39,271 nucleotides of DNA, from NCBI GenBank assembly GCA_025923935.1, contig JAICFA010000003.1, forward strand, positions 1-39,271. The letters run 5' to 3'. Positions 24,382 to 32,327 of this stretch are shown here, piece after piece. Source of the DNA: Candidatus Krumholzibacteriia bacterium. GTDB lineage: Bacteria > Krumholzibacteriota > Krumholzibacteriia > WVZY01 > JAKEHA01. Under the pieces are notes generated by a model that searched no databases, was not told the DNA's origin, and saw only the letters and a program-made list of their open reading frames with translations. The translations under genes were made by a program, and so were the position numbers. The first letter of the stretch is position 1, and every line of letters starts with the position of its first letter.

Positions 24382-26457
24382 GTGAAGCAGTTTCCGGCGT
24401 CCCAGATTCGCAACGTCGCAGTGGTCGGACACCAGGCGTGCGGCAAGACCACGCTGTCCGAGTCCTTGCTGTACACCGCGGGCGCGATTCCGCGTCTGGG
24501 CCGCGTCGAAGACAAGAACACCACGATGGATTACGACTCCGAGGAGACCGCGCGGGGCATTTCCATCCATTCCGGCGTGGCGCAGTTGGAGCACGCCGGC
24601 ACCAAGATCAATATCGTCGACACGCCCGGCTACGAAGACTTTGTCGGCGACGTGCTGCTCGGGCTCGATGTGGTCGAAGGCGTGGTCGTAGCACTGCGCG
24701 CCGACGCCGGCGTGGAAGTCGGCACCGACCGGGCGTGGAACTTCATTCGCGATCGCGAGCTTCCCGCCATCTTCGTCGTCAGCCGCATGGACAAAGAGCA
24801 CGCCAATTTCGAAAACGCGCTTTCGCAGCTGCACGAGCACTTCGGCGGCGGTGTGCATGCGCTCCAGATACCCATCGGCAGCGGCGACAAGTTCCGCGGC
24901 GTGGTCGATCTGGTCGATATGAAGGCCTACGAGCTCGAGAAAGACGGCAAGGGAGCCGCCAAGCCCATCGACATTCCCGCCGACTTGAAAGACAAGGTCA
25001 ACGCGGCGCGGCGCGAGCTGATGGAAGCCGCCGCCGAATCCGACGAGTCGTTAATGGAGAAGTATTTGGAGACCGAGTCCCTCACCGAAGAGGAGTTTCG
25101 TACTGGCCTCGCGGCCGGTGTGAAAGGGGCGCAGGTTTTTCCCGTGTTGGTCGCCTCGCCCGCGCACAACATGGGTGCGTCGTTGATCCTCGACGCCATC
25201 GTGAAGTACATGCCGGGCGCCGACACCGGCAAGACCGTCACCACCGACGGCAAGGAGATCAAGATCGAGGCGGGAGGCGCCCCACTCGCGTACGTGTTCA
25301 AGAATATCTCCGATCCGCACGTCGGCGACATGCTGGTCGTGCGCGTGTACCACGGCACCCTGACCCCCGGCAGCGACGTGCACAACACCTCACGCAGCAC
25401 GGCCGAGCGGCTGGGCGGTCTGTTCGTGCTGGAGGGAAAGAACCGGCAGGATGCCGACAAGCTCCAGGCGGGCGACATCGGCGCACTCGTGAAGCTCAAA
25501 GTGACGAAGGTGCGCGACACGCTGGGTGCCAAGTCGAACGGCACCGTCATCAAACCCACCACACTTCCCAAGCCGTCCATCAACTCCGCCATCCTGCCGG
25601 TGGCCAAGGGTGACGACGAAAAGATGGGAACGGGCCTGCATCGCATCATGGACGAAGACCCGACCTTCGAGGTGACGCCCAGCGCGGAGACGCACCAGAC
25701 ATTGATCGCAGGCCAGGGCGAATTGCACCTGGAGATCATCGTCCATCGCCTGAAGGAGCGCTTCGGTGTGAGTGTGGCACTCGAGAAGCCGCGCATTCCG
25801 TATCGCGAGACCATTCGCCGCGCGGCCGAAGCACAGGGACGCCACAAGAAGCAGACCGGCGGCCGCGGACAATTCGGCGACGTGTGGCTCAAGATCGAGC
25901 CCCTTACGCGCGGCAAGCAGTTCGAGTTCGTGGACGGTGTGGTGGGTGGCGTCGTGCCGGGCAAATTCATTCCGGCGGTGGAAAAGGGCGTCGTAGCGAC
26001 GATGGAAATGGGTGTCATCGCCGGCTACCCGATGGTCGACGTCAAGGCGACCATCTTCGACGGCAGCTATCACACCGTCGATTCGTCCGAGCAAGCGTTC
26101 AAGACGGCCGGCTCACTCGCGTTCAAGGCCGCGGTCGAAAAGGCCAACCCCGTGCTGCTAGAGCCCATCGTCAATTTGCAAGTGAAAGTGCCCGACGAAT
26201 ACATGGGCGACGTCATGGGCGACCTGAGCGGCCGTCGCGGAAAAATCTCGGGTACGGAGAACCAGGGACGCTTCGCCGTGATCAATGCGCAAGTGCCCAT
26301 GGCCGAGCTCTACAAATACTCGACCCATCTGCGCTCCATGACGCAGGGACGGGGCTCGCACTCCCGCGAATTCTCTCACTATGAAGAAGTGCCGCGCGAA
26401 ATCGCGGAGAAGATCATCGCCGATCACAAGGCGCACGTGGCGGCGGAACACAAGTAG
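24382..26457 (+). CDS. Elongation factor G-like GTPase, EF-G2 type
   Basis: 691-residue five-domain translational GTPase. The P-loop is VVGHQACGKTTL, switch I contains ARGISI, and domains II-V are complete (for example RGQFGDVWLKIEPL and GVVPGKFIPAVEKG in domain IV, LSGRRGKISGTENQG in domain V). Sequence style (IPRLGRVEDKNTTMDYD) matches the EF-G2 paralogue group rather than the main EF-G. G3 reads DTPGYEDF, so the usual catalytic His is Tyr, and G4 reads SRMD in place of NKxD. In Mycobacterium smegmatis an EF-G2 protein binds GTP but lacks ribosome-dependent GTPase activity. No rpsL/rpsG/tuf genes are nearby, as expected for a paralogue. Start GTG follows AGGAGGAG by seven bases. Confidence 0.92.
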   Translation: MKQFPASQIRNVAVVGHQACGKTTLSESLLYTAGAIPRLGRVEDKNTTMDYDSEETARGISIHSGVAQLEHAGTKINIVDTPGYEDFVGDVLLGLDVVEGVVVALRADAGVEVGTDRAWNFIRDRELPAIFVVSRMDKEHANFENALSQLHEHFGGGVHALQIPIGSGDKFRGVVDLVDMKAYELEKDGKGAAKPIDIPADLKDKVNAARRELMEAAAESDESLMEKYLETESLTEEEFRTGLAAGVKGAQVFPVLVASPAHNMGASLILDAIVKYMPGADTGKTVTTDGKEIKIEAGGAPLAYVFKNISDPHVGDMLVVRVYHGTLTPGSDVHNTSRSTAERLGGLFVLEGKNRQDADKLQAGDIGALVKLKVTKVRDTLGAKSNGTVIKPTTLPKPSINSAILPVAKGDDEKMGTGLHRIMDEDPTFEVTPSAETHQTLIAGQGELHLEIIVHRLKERFGVSVALEKPRIPYRETIRRAAEAQGRHKKQTGGRGQFGDVWLKIEPLTRGKQFEFVDGVVGGVVPGKFIPAVEKGVVATMEMGVIAGYPMVDVKATIFDGSYHTVDSSEQAFKTAGSLAFKAAVEKANPVLLEPIVNLQVKVPDEYMGDVMGDLSGRRGKISGTENQGRFAVINAQVPMAELYKYSTHLRSMTQGRGSHSREFSHYEEVPREIAEKIIADHKAHVAAEHK

Positions 26458-26459
26458 GC

Positions 26460-26560
26460 GTCGCGGGTCCTGTCGCTCAGCAGCCCACTGCGCTCGGTCC
26501 ACCGCGACTACGCGCTAGTAGTCCCTCGCTTGTGGGCGCCCGCTGAGCGCCACCCGCGAC
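26460..26560. repeat. Nested palindromic element (possible structured RNA or mobile palindromic repeat)
   Basis: Four inverted pairs are nested over about 100 bases between the EF-G2 gene and yebC: GTCGCGGGT with ACCCGCGAC (outermost), CGCTCAGC with GCTGAGCG, GCCCAC with GTGGGC, and GACTAC with GTAGTC around a six-base loop. All four arms are perfect. There is no T-run, so it is not an ordinary terminator. It could be an RNA element in the yebC-ruv leader or an intergenic palindromic repeat. Confidence 0.7.
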
Positions 26561-26579
26561 GGAAAATCAGGAGTCATGC

Positions 26580-27323
26580 ATGGCCGGCCATTCCAAGTGG
26601 AAACAAATAAAACACAAGAAGGCGAAGACCGACGCCCAACGGAGCAAGGTCTACACCAAGGTGATCCGCGAAATCACCATCGCGGCGCGCAGCGGCGGGA
26701 GCGATCCCGCGGCTAATCCGCGCCTGCGACTCGCCATCCAGACCGCCAAAGAAAACAACATGCCCAACGACACCATCGTGCGTGCCGCCAAGAAGGGCGC
26801 GGGCGAGTTGGAAGGGCAGGCGCTGGAGGAGTTCGCCTACGAAGGGTACGGGCCGGCCGGTGTCGCACTCATCATCGACGTCGTCACCGACAACCGCACC
26901 CGCACCGTGGGCGAAGTTCGCCACGCGCTCACCAAGCACAACGGTAACTTGGGCGAGACCGGCTCTGTGTCGTGGAATTTCCAGACGCGCGGCGTGATTA
27001 CCATCGACAAAAAGCACACCGACGAGGACACTCTCATGGCGGCGGCACTGGACGCGGGGGCCACCGACGTCAGCGACGAAGGCGACGTGTTCGAGGTCTA
27101 CACCGAACCGACCGATGTGTCCGCGGTGGCGGAAGCGTTGTCCAAGCTCAAGCTGCCCGCGGACTCGATCGAGATCTTGAAAGTGCCCAAGACCCTCGTC
27201 AAGCTGGCCGGTGACGACGCGCGCAAAGTGTTGACGTTGGTGGAAGCGCTGGAAGACCTCGACGACGTCCAGAAGGTCAGCGCAAACTTCGACATACCGG
27301 ACGAAGTCTTTCAGCAGGGCTAA
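26580..27323 (+). CDS. yebC: YebC/PmpR/TACO1-family protein
   Basis: 247 residues, the normal length. The N terminus MAGHSKWKQIKHKKAKTD is nearly invariant in the family, followed by RGKVF-like SKVYTKVIREITIAARSGG, AIQTAKENNMPNDTIVRA and YEGYGPAGVALIIDVVTDN. Members were described as DNA-binding regulators and more recently as ribosome-associated factors that help translate difficult motifs such as polyproline. Location immediately before ruvCAB is widely conserved. ATG 26580 has CAGGAG seven bases upstream. The window contains a proline-rich client candidate (the AsmA-like protein tail), but no link is shown. Confidence 0.96.
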   Translation: MAGHSKWKQIKHKKAKTDAQRSKVYTKVIREITIAARSGGSDPAANPRLRLAIQTAKENNMPNDTIVRAAKKGAGELEGQALEEFAYEGYGPAGVALIIDVVTDNRTRTVGEVRHALTKHNGNLGETGSVSWNFQTRGVITIDKKHTDEDTLMAAALDAGATDVSDEGDVFEVYTEPTDVSAVAEALSKLKLPADSIEILKVPKTLVKLAGDDARKVLTLVEALEDLDDVQKVSANFDIPDEVFQQG

Positions 27324-27352
27324 GGGGCGCGCTCCGGGCGCGCCGGAGGGCG

Positions 27353-27841
27353 ATGTACCGGATTCTCGGCGTGGACCCAGGCAGCAACTGCACCGGCTAC
27401 GGACTCGTGTCCGGCAGCGGCGACCAGGTTGCCTACGTTTCTTCCGGCACCATCGCGCCGTCGCGCACGCAGTCGCGCTACGAGCGATTGAAAGAGATCT
27501 ACGATGGTGTGGCCCGTGTGATTCGCGAGCTCGAGCCCACCCACTTCGCCATCGAAGATGTTTTCTACAGCAAGAATCCGCGCAGTACACTCGTCCTGGG
27601 TGAAGCGCGCGGTGCCGCCATCTTGGCGGCGACCCTAGCCGGGATTCCGGTCTACGAATATTCAGCGCGCGAAGTAAAGCAGTCCGTCACCGGCAACGGG
27701 GCGGCGGACAAGTCGCAAGTGAGTTTCATGCTGACGAAGATTCTCAACCTGCAAACGACACCGGAGCGCGCGGACGAGTCCGACGCGCTCGCCATCGCCA
27801 TGTGCCACGCCTTCAAGCGCCGCGACTGGGACGGCAAATGA
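27353..27841 (+). CDS. ruvC: Holliday junction resolvase RuvC
   Basis: Endonuclease that cuts Holliday junctions symmetrically after RuvAB branch migration. 162 residues, close to the usual size. The RNase H-like active site is complete: Asp8 in RILGVDPGSNCTGYG, Glu68 in FAIEDVFYSKNP, and Asp141 and Asp144 in ADESDALAIAMCHA, matching the E. coli quartet. KNPRSTLVLGEARGAA is also typical. The gene lies 29 bases after yebC and its TGA overlaps the ruvA ATG (ATGA), so ruvC and ruvA are translationally coupled. Confidence 0.97.
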   Translation: MYRILGVDPGSNCTGYGLVSGSGDQVAYVSSGTIAPSRTQSRYERLKEIYDGVARVIRELEPTHFAIEDVFYSKNPRSTLVLGEARGAAILAATLAGIPVYEYSAREVKQSVTGNGAADKSQVSFMLTKILNLQTTPERADESDALAIAMCHAFKRRDWDGK

Positions 27842-28434
27842 TCTCGCGCCTGCGCGGACGAGTGGTGAGCGCGCACCCGCGCTGTGTGGTGGAAGTGGGT
27901 GGTATCGGCCTCGAGGTGGCAATCCCGGAGAAAGACCGCGAGGCGTTGACGCCGACGGACGCGGAGATCGTGTTTCACACGCATTTGGTAGTTCGCGAGG
28001 ATCGTTTGAGCCTGTTTGGCTTCTTGCACCGAGACGATCGCGAGCTGTTTCTCAAATTGATCGATGTGTCGGGCGTAGGTCCCAAGATCGCGCTGGCGTT
28101 ATTGTCGCAGCACTCGGCCGCGCGCGTCGTCACCGCCATCAAAAAGGGCGACGCGGTGTTCTTGTCGAAGATTCCGGGGATCGGGAAGAAGACCGCCGAG
28201 CGCATCGGCCTGGAGCTGGCCGATAAGCTGGACGACTTCGCCAGCAGCGACGAGCCGATAACGCCGACGTCGAAGAGCGGGATTCGCGAGGAAGTGATCC
28301 TCGCGCTGACGTCGCTCGGAATGTCGCGGCCGTCTGCGGAAGCCGTGTTGGACCGGATGGATTGGAGCCCGGAGGGCGAGCGCTCCGTCGAAGACGTGGT
28401 GCGCGATGCGCTAAAGTATGCTAGCCGAGGATGA
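27838..28434 (+). CDS. ruvA: Holliday junction branch migration protein RuvA
   Basis: 198 residues. RuvA tetramers bind the four-way junction and load RuvB. Domain I (about 1-65) begins MISRLRGRVV and includes VVREDRLSLFGF. Domain II has two helix-hairpin-helix motifs, LIDVSGVGPKIALALLS and LSKIPGIGKKTAERIGLEL. A flexible linker leads to domain III (about 150-198, EEVILALTSLGMSRPSAEAVL), which contacts RuvB. The ATG overlaps the ruvC stop; the longer ORF in the track begins inside ruvC. The ruvB ATG I prefer begins two bases after its stop. Confidence 0.97.
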   Translation: MISRLRGRVVSAHPRCVVEVGGIGLEVAIPEKDREALTPTDAEIVFHTHLVVREDRLSLFGFLHRDDRELFLKLIDVSGVGPKIALALLSQHSAARVVTAIKKGDAVFLSKIPGIGKKTAERIGLELADKLDDFASSDEPITPTSKSGIREEVILALTSLGMSRPSAEAVLDRMDWSPEGERSVEDVVRDALKYASRG

Positions 28435-28435
28435 C

Positions 28436-29464
28436 ATGACCGACCGACTCACCAACCCCGCTATCTCTCCCGACGATGCCAAGAGCGACGCGCTCTTGCG
28501 CCCGCGCAAGCTGGAGGAGTTCGTGGGGCAGACGGAGCTCAAAGAAAACCTGCGCGTCTTCATCGACGCCGCCAAGCAGCGGCACGAGGCGCTCGACCAT
28601 GTGCTGCTCTACGGCCCGCCGGGTCTGGGGAAGACTACACTGGCGCACATCGTCGCCAACGAGCTGGAAGTGCCCATCAAGATCACGTCGGGGCCGGCAT
28701 TTCAAAATGCCGCCGAGCTGCTCGGTGTCCTGAGCCACATCGAGAAGAATCAGGTCGTCTTCATCGACGAGATCCATCGTTTGCCACGCATCTTGGAAGA
28801 GCACATGTACCAAGCGATGGATTCCTTGAAGTGCGAGCTCATCGTCGACAAGGGACCCAATGCGCGTCATTACACACTCAACATCGAGCCCTTCACCCTG
28901 ATCGGTGCTACCACGCGCGCCGGCATGATCACCGCACCGCTGCGCGATCGCTTCGGCGTAGTCATGCGGCTCGACTTCTACACGCCACAGGAGCTGTGTA
29001 CGATCATCAAGCGCTCGGCGGGAATCCTGGAGATCGAGGTCTCGGACGACGGTGCCGACGAGATTGCGCGCCGCGCGCGCGGCACACCGCGCATCGCCAA
29101 CCGCCTGCTCAAGCGCACGCGCGACTTTGCCCAAGTGCAGGGCAAGAAGTCGATCGACCGCGAAGCGGCGGACTTCGCGCTCAAGCGCTTGCGCGTGGAC
29201 GAGCGCGGCCTGGACGAGATGGACCGCCGCATTCTCACCTCGATCGTGCAGAAATTTGGCGGCGGGCCGGTTGGGATCCAGTCGCTCGCGGTCGCGGTCA
29301 GCGAAGAAACGGAAACGCTCGAGGATGTCTACGAGCCGTTCCTCATCCAACAGGGATTCTTGCAACGCACGCCGCGCGGGCGCATCGCCACACCGCTGGC
29401 CCTGACGCACCTCGGGCTCGCCGGATCAGCCGGCAAGCCCGAAGCGGAAGGTCGACTCTTCTAG
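28436..29464 (+). CDS. ruvB: Holliday junction branch migration ATPase RuvB
   Basis: 342-residue AAA+ motor that drives branch migration with RuvA. Walker A is GPPGLGKTTLA, Walker B VVFIDEIHRL, sensor 1 GATTRAGMITAPLRDRFG with the arginine finger region, and the winged-helix C terminus contains GGGPVGIQSLA and FLQRTPRGR. I chose ATG 28436 because GAGG precedes it closely and the family starts near MTDRL; ATG 28418, which overlaps ruvA, adds six residues. The 3' end is only nine bases from the stop of the convergent delta-60 repeat gene, and no T-rich terminator is visible between them. Confidence 0.97.
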   Translation: MTDRLTNPAISPDDAKSDALLRPRKLEEFVGQTELKENLRVFIDAAKQRHEALDHVLLYGPPGLGKTTLAHIVANELEVPIKITSGPAFQNAAELLGVLSHIEKNQVVFIDEIHRLPRILEEHMYQAMDSLKCELIVDKGPNARHYTLNIEPFTLIGATTRAGMITAPLRDRFGVVMRLDFYTPQELCTIIKRSAGILEIEVSDDGADEIARRARGTPRIANRLLKRTRDFAQVQGKKSIDREAADFALKRLRVDERGLDEMDRRILTSIVQKFGGGPVGIQSLAVAVSEETETLEDVYEPFLIQQGFLQRTPRGRIATPLALTHLGLAGSAGKPEAEGRLF

Positions 29465-29473
29465 TTTCTCCTC

Positions 29474-31096
29474 TTATTTCAGACGAATTACCTTCGTGCT
29501 CCCGCGGTGAATTGCGCCGCTAACACCGCGCGCCGCCAAGCGTGCGAAGTAGACGCCGCTTGGCGCCGCGCTGCCTCCCGTAGTGCGTCCGTCCCAGTGC
29601 ATCTCACGAGATCCTGCTCGCTTAGTCGACTCGGTAAGCGTGGCAACTCGACGCCCGGACGCGTCGAAGATGTCTACGTGAGCGTGCGCTGCTTCGGGGA
29701 GATCGAAGCCGAAGACCACGCTTGCGCCGGCTGGGTTCGGATAGGAGGTAAGGGTGACGTTCGGCAGCGAAGGAACTTTTCCATCGACCGGCGTCGGGCT
29801 CGCTCCAAACCTGGCTAGAACGAAATCGCCCTGATTCGACGTGAAATCGAATCCGCTGGCGAGCATGCGCTGCTGCGCGTCGAAAGCGATGTCGGTGACC
29901 CATGCGCTGCCGAATGTGAAGGTCAAGTCCGGCGACGCGACGCCGTTCGCCCCGAAGGCGGCGTCCGGGCTGCCGTCGGCGTTGAGGCGCACCAGCGCGG
30001 CCTCGCCCGTGCCCGCCCCTCCGCCGAGGAGAATTTTACCGTCGGGTGCAATGGCCAACGCATAGCAGACGTCGGGAGAGATCGATACCGGGATGCTCAC
30101 CGCGCCGCCTTCGCCGAAGTTCGGGTCGAGTTGGCCGTCGGCGAGAAAACGAAACACGCCGAAGTTCTTCAAGCTGGGTTGACTGGGCCGCGGCACGGTA
30201 CATCCGACGTAGAAGCTCCCGTCGTCGCGACGCACCAGCTTGAGATGGTGGTTGTCGATGGGGACTTCGGGGAAGAGCAGGTTGGCCCCGCCGATCGGAA
30301 CCACATCTCCGTCACCGTCGACCTGCATCACGATGAATTCCACGCGGCCGTTGCGGAACACGGTCGTTGCGATCATCGCGCCGAAATCGGGCGTGAAGTC
30401 GACCGCGGGGCGAGTGAACAAGATCGACAGGAGCGGCATTTCGAAGCGCAGGGTGCCGTTCATGCCGTACGAAGGATCCGGCGAACCGTCCGACAGCAAG
30501 CGGCGGAAGCCGAGGCCGTTGACGCCGCCGTTGATGTTGGCGTTGCAGCGGCCCGCCGCGAGGATCTTGCCGTCGGGGAGGACGGCCACAGCCGACATTT
30601 CTCCGCTCGAAACTGGATCCCAGCGGCCCACTCGGGCGCCGTCGAGAGCGAACAGGCTGTCGATGGACCCGTCCGCGTTGAAGCGATAGATGGAGGGAAC
30701 TTGATCGCTGGTTCCATTCGATACCATTTGCATGCCGGCGACCACGATCTTGCCGTCGCTCTGCAGCGCCACCGCATTCGCCTGATCGCGGAATTGCCAG
30801 CGCGTGCTGATCACGCCACCAGCGCCGAAGCTCGGGTCGGGGCTGCCGTCGGAAAGATGACGCGCCATGGCGATGAACCAACCAGCGGGTCCATCAGCGA
30901 CGCCGGCGGCCAGCAGCCTGCCGTCCGGCTGGATCATGAACGCGTTGGGCGCGTCGGCGTAGCCCGGCTGAGTACTGGAATGAGCCCGCCCGCCGATTCC
31001 AAAGGTGGCATCGAGCTCGGGCTCGATGGCCTGTGACGCGGTGGTCCCCGTCAGACTGGCAATGACTAGCAACGCGTGTATCGCCTGAAGTTTCAT
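29474..31096 (-). CDS. Secreted delta-60 repeat protein with FlgD-like C-terminal domain
   Basis: 540 residues: a signal peptide (KLQAIHALLVIASLTGTTASQA), then six to seven repeats of about 55-65 residues that combine (A/L)xQxDGKI(L/V)xAG with RxxxDGSxDxxFGxxG, for example VALQSDGKIVVAGM and FLADGQLDPNFGEGG, as in the delta-60 (TIGR02608) family, probably a beta-propeller. The C-terminal 80 residues are a FlgD-like/Por-type sorting-like domain: LTSYPNPAGASVVFGFDLPE, HVDIFDASGRRVATL, SGVYFARL. This type of end is used for secretion and surface attachment in FCB bacteria. The ATG follows GGGAGGA. It stands reversed between ruvB and queA, splitting a usually continuous block. Ligand or activity unknown. 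Confidence 0.88.
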   Translation of the reverse strand: MKLQAIHALLVIASLTGTTASQAIEPELDATFGIGGRAHSSTQPGYADAPNAFMIQPDGRLLAAGVADGPAGWFIAMARHLSDGSPDPSFGAGGVISTRWQFRDQANAVALQSDGKIVVAGMQMVSNGTSDQVPSIYRFNADGSIDSLFALDGARVGRWDPVSSGEMSAVAVLPDGKILAAGRCNANINGGVNGLGFRRLLSDGSPDPSYGMNGTLRFEMPLLSILFTRPAVDFTPDFGAMIATTVFRNGRVEFIVMQVDGDGDVVPIGGANLLFPEVPIDNHHLKLVRRDDGSFYVGCTVPRPSQPSLKNFGVFRFLADGQLDPNFGEGGAVSIPVSISPDVCYALAIAPDGKILLGGGAGTGEAALVRLNADGSPDAAFGANGVASPDLTFTFGSAWVTDIAFDAQQRMLASGFDFTSNQGDFVLARFGASPTPVDGKVPSLPNVTLTSYPNPAGASVVFGFDLPEAAHAHVDIFDASGRRVATLTESTKRAGSREMHWDGRTTGGSAAPSGVYFARLAARGVSGAIHRGSTKVIRLK

Positions 31097-31208
31097 CGAT
31101 GTCCTCCCAGGTATCCGGCTGGCTTTCCGGCGGATGGTCTTCTGGTGAGACAACGATGGACGCGAAAAATCACGCGACTTCGTGTATCCTGGAGCGCACC
31201 CCCGAAAG

Positions 31209-32264
31209 TTGAAACACGCTTTGCTCGTCGACGATTTCTCGTACTACTTGCCCGAGTCCCTTATTGCGCAGGAGCCTGCGCCCGAACGTGCCGCCAGCCG
31301 CTTGCTGGTAGGCTCGCGCGTTGGCGATGACCCGCCCCATCATGCAGCGTTCCGCGATCTCCCCGAATGGCTGCGCGCCGGCGACGTGCTGGTGGTGAAT
31401 CGCACCCGTGTGGTGCCCGCGCGGCTGCGCGCGCGCCGCGACAAAGACGGCCTGGAATTCGAGGTGTTCTTCGTTCGTGCGCACGGCGAACGCGAGTTCG
31501 ATGCGTGGGCACGCCCGATGCGAAAGCTCAAGGTGGGCGACGTGCTGCACGTTGGGGAAGCGACCATTTGCTATCAGCATCGTGAGAACGAGCGCAACGC
31601 GCGCTTCGCCCTCGAGACGGGCGCCACTACCGTCGACGAACTCCTCGAGAAGACGGGACACGTTCCGCTGCCACCGTACATTCAGCGCGCCGATGCCCAC
31701 AGCGATCGCGACCGCTACCAAACCGTCTTCGCGCGCGAACGCGGCTCGGTGGCGGCGCCCACCGCGGGACTTCACTTCGATGACCCGTTGGTCGATGCCA
31801 TCAAGCAGTGCGGCGTCGATGTGCGCGAGCTCGTGCTGCACGTGGGTCCGGGAACGTTTCAGCCGCTGCCGCATTCAATCGTGGAGGATAACCGCCTAGC
31901 CAGCGAAGTGTTCGAGATCGATGCGGACACATTGCGTGCGGTTGCAGACGCGAAGGGAGACGGGCGGCGCGTGATTGCGGTGGGTACCACCACCACGCGC
32001 GTTCTCGAGACCGCCGCCCAGCGCGGGTGGTTGCAGACACCCTTCGAGGATCGTCGCGGAGAGACCGACCTGTTCATTTACCCGGGATTCGAGTTTCATG
32101 CCATCGACGGGCTCATCACCAACTTCCATCTGCCGCGCTCGTCGCTCTTCATGCTGGTGTGCGCATTCGTACGAACCGAGCGCGCGTTGGCTCTATATAA
32201 TGAGGCAGTGGCTCGGCAGTACCGCTTCTACAGCTATGGGGACGCCATGCTCATCGTCCCATAA
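31209..32264 (+). CDS. queA: S-adenosylmethionine:tRNA ribosyltransferase-isomerase
   Basis: Transfers and isomerises the ribosyl group of SAM onto 7-aminomethyl-7-deazaguanine in tRNA, giving epoxyqueuosine. About 351 residues. Family motifs: VDDFSYYLPESLIAQEP, GDVLVVNRTRVVPARL, GHVPLPPYIQR, RYQTVFARERGSVAAPTAGLHF (shown in part), LHVGPGTFQPL, GTTTTRVLE and LITNFHLPRSSLFMLV. The ORF track GTG start at 31182 coincides with a possible -10 box (TATCCT). I prefer TTG 31209, just before the conserved start; TTG 31221 is also possible and no strong ribosome site decides. Together with tgt downstream it serves queuosine synthesis. Confidence 0.95.
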   Translation: MKHALLVDDFSYYLPESLIAQEPAPERAASRLLVGSRVGDDPPHHAAFRDLPEWLRAGDVLVVNRTRVVPARLRARRDKDGLEFEVFFVRAHGEREFDAWARPMRKLKVGDVLHVGEATICYQHRENERNARFALETGATTVDELLEKTGHVPLPPYIQRADAHSDRDRYQTVFARERGSVAAPTAGLHFDDPLVDAIKQCGVDVRELVLHVGPGTFQPLPHSIVEDNRLASEVFEIDADTLRAVADAKGDGRRVIAVGTTTTRVLETAAQRGWLQTPFEDRRGETDLFIYPGFEFHAIDGLITNFHLPRSSLFMLVCAFVRTERALALYNEAVARQYRFYSYGDAMLIVP

Positions 32265-32327
32265 GTATTCTCGACGCCCGGCGCGCATCCTGCTAACTTC
32301 CCCTCGACTTACCCGCGGGAGTTGGAA

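Noticed and set aside
24927-26018. 363-residue minus-strand ORF opposite the EF-G2 gene
   Set aside because: Ser/Arg-rich antisense frame without domain signature.
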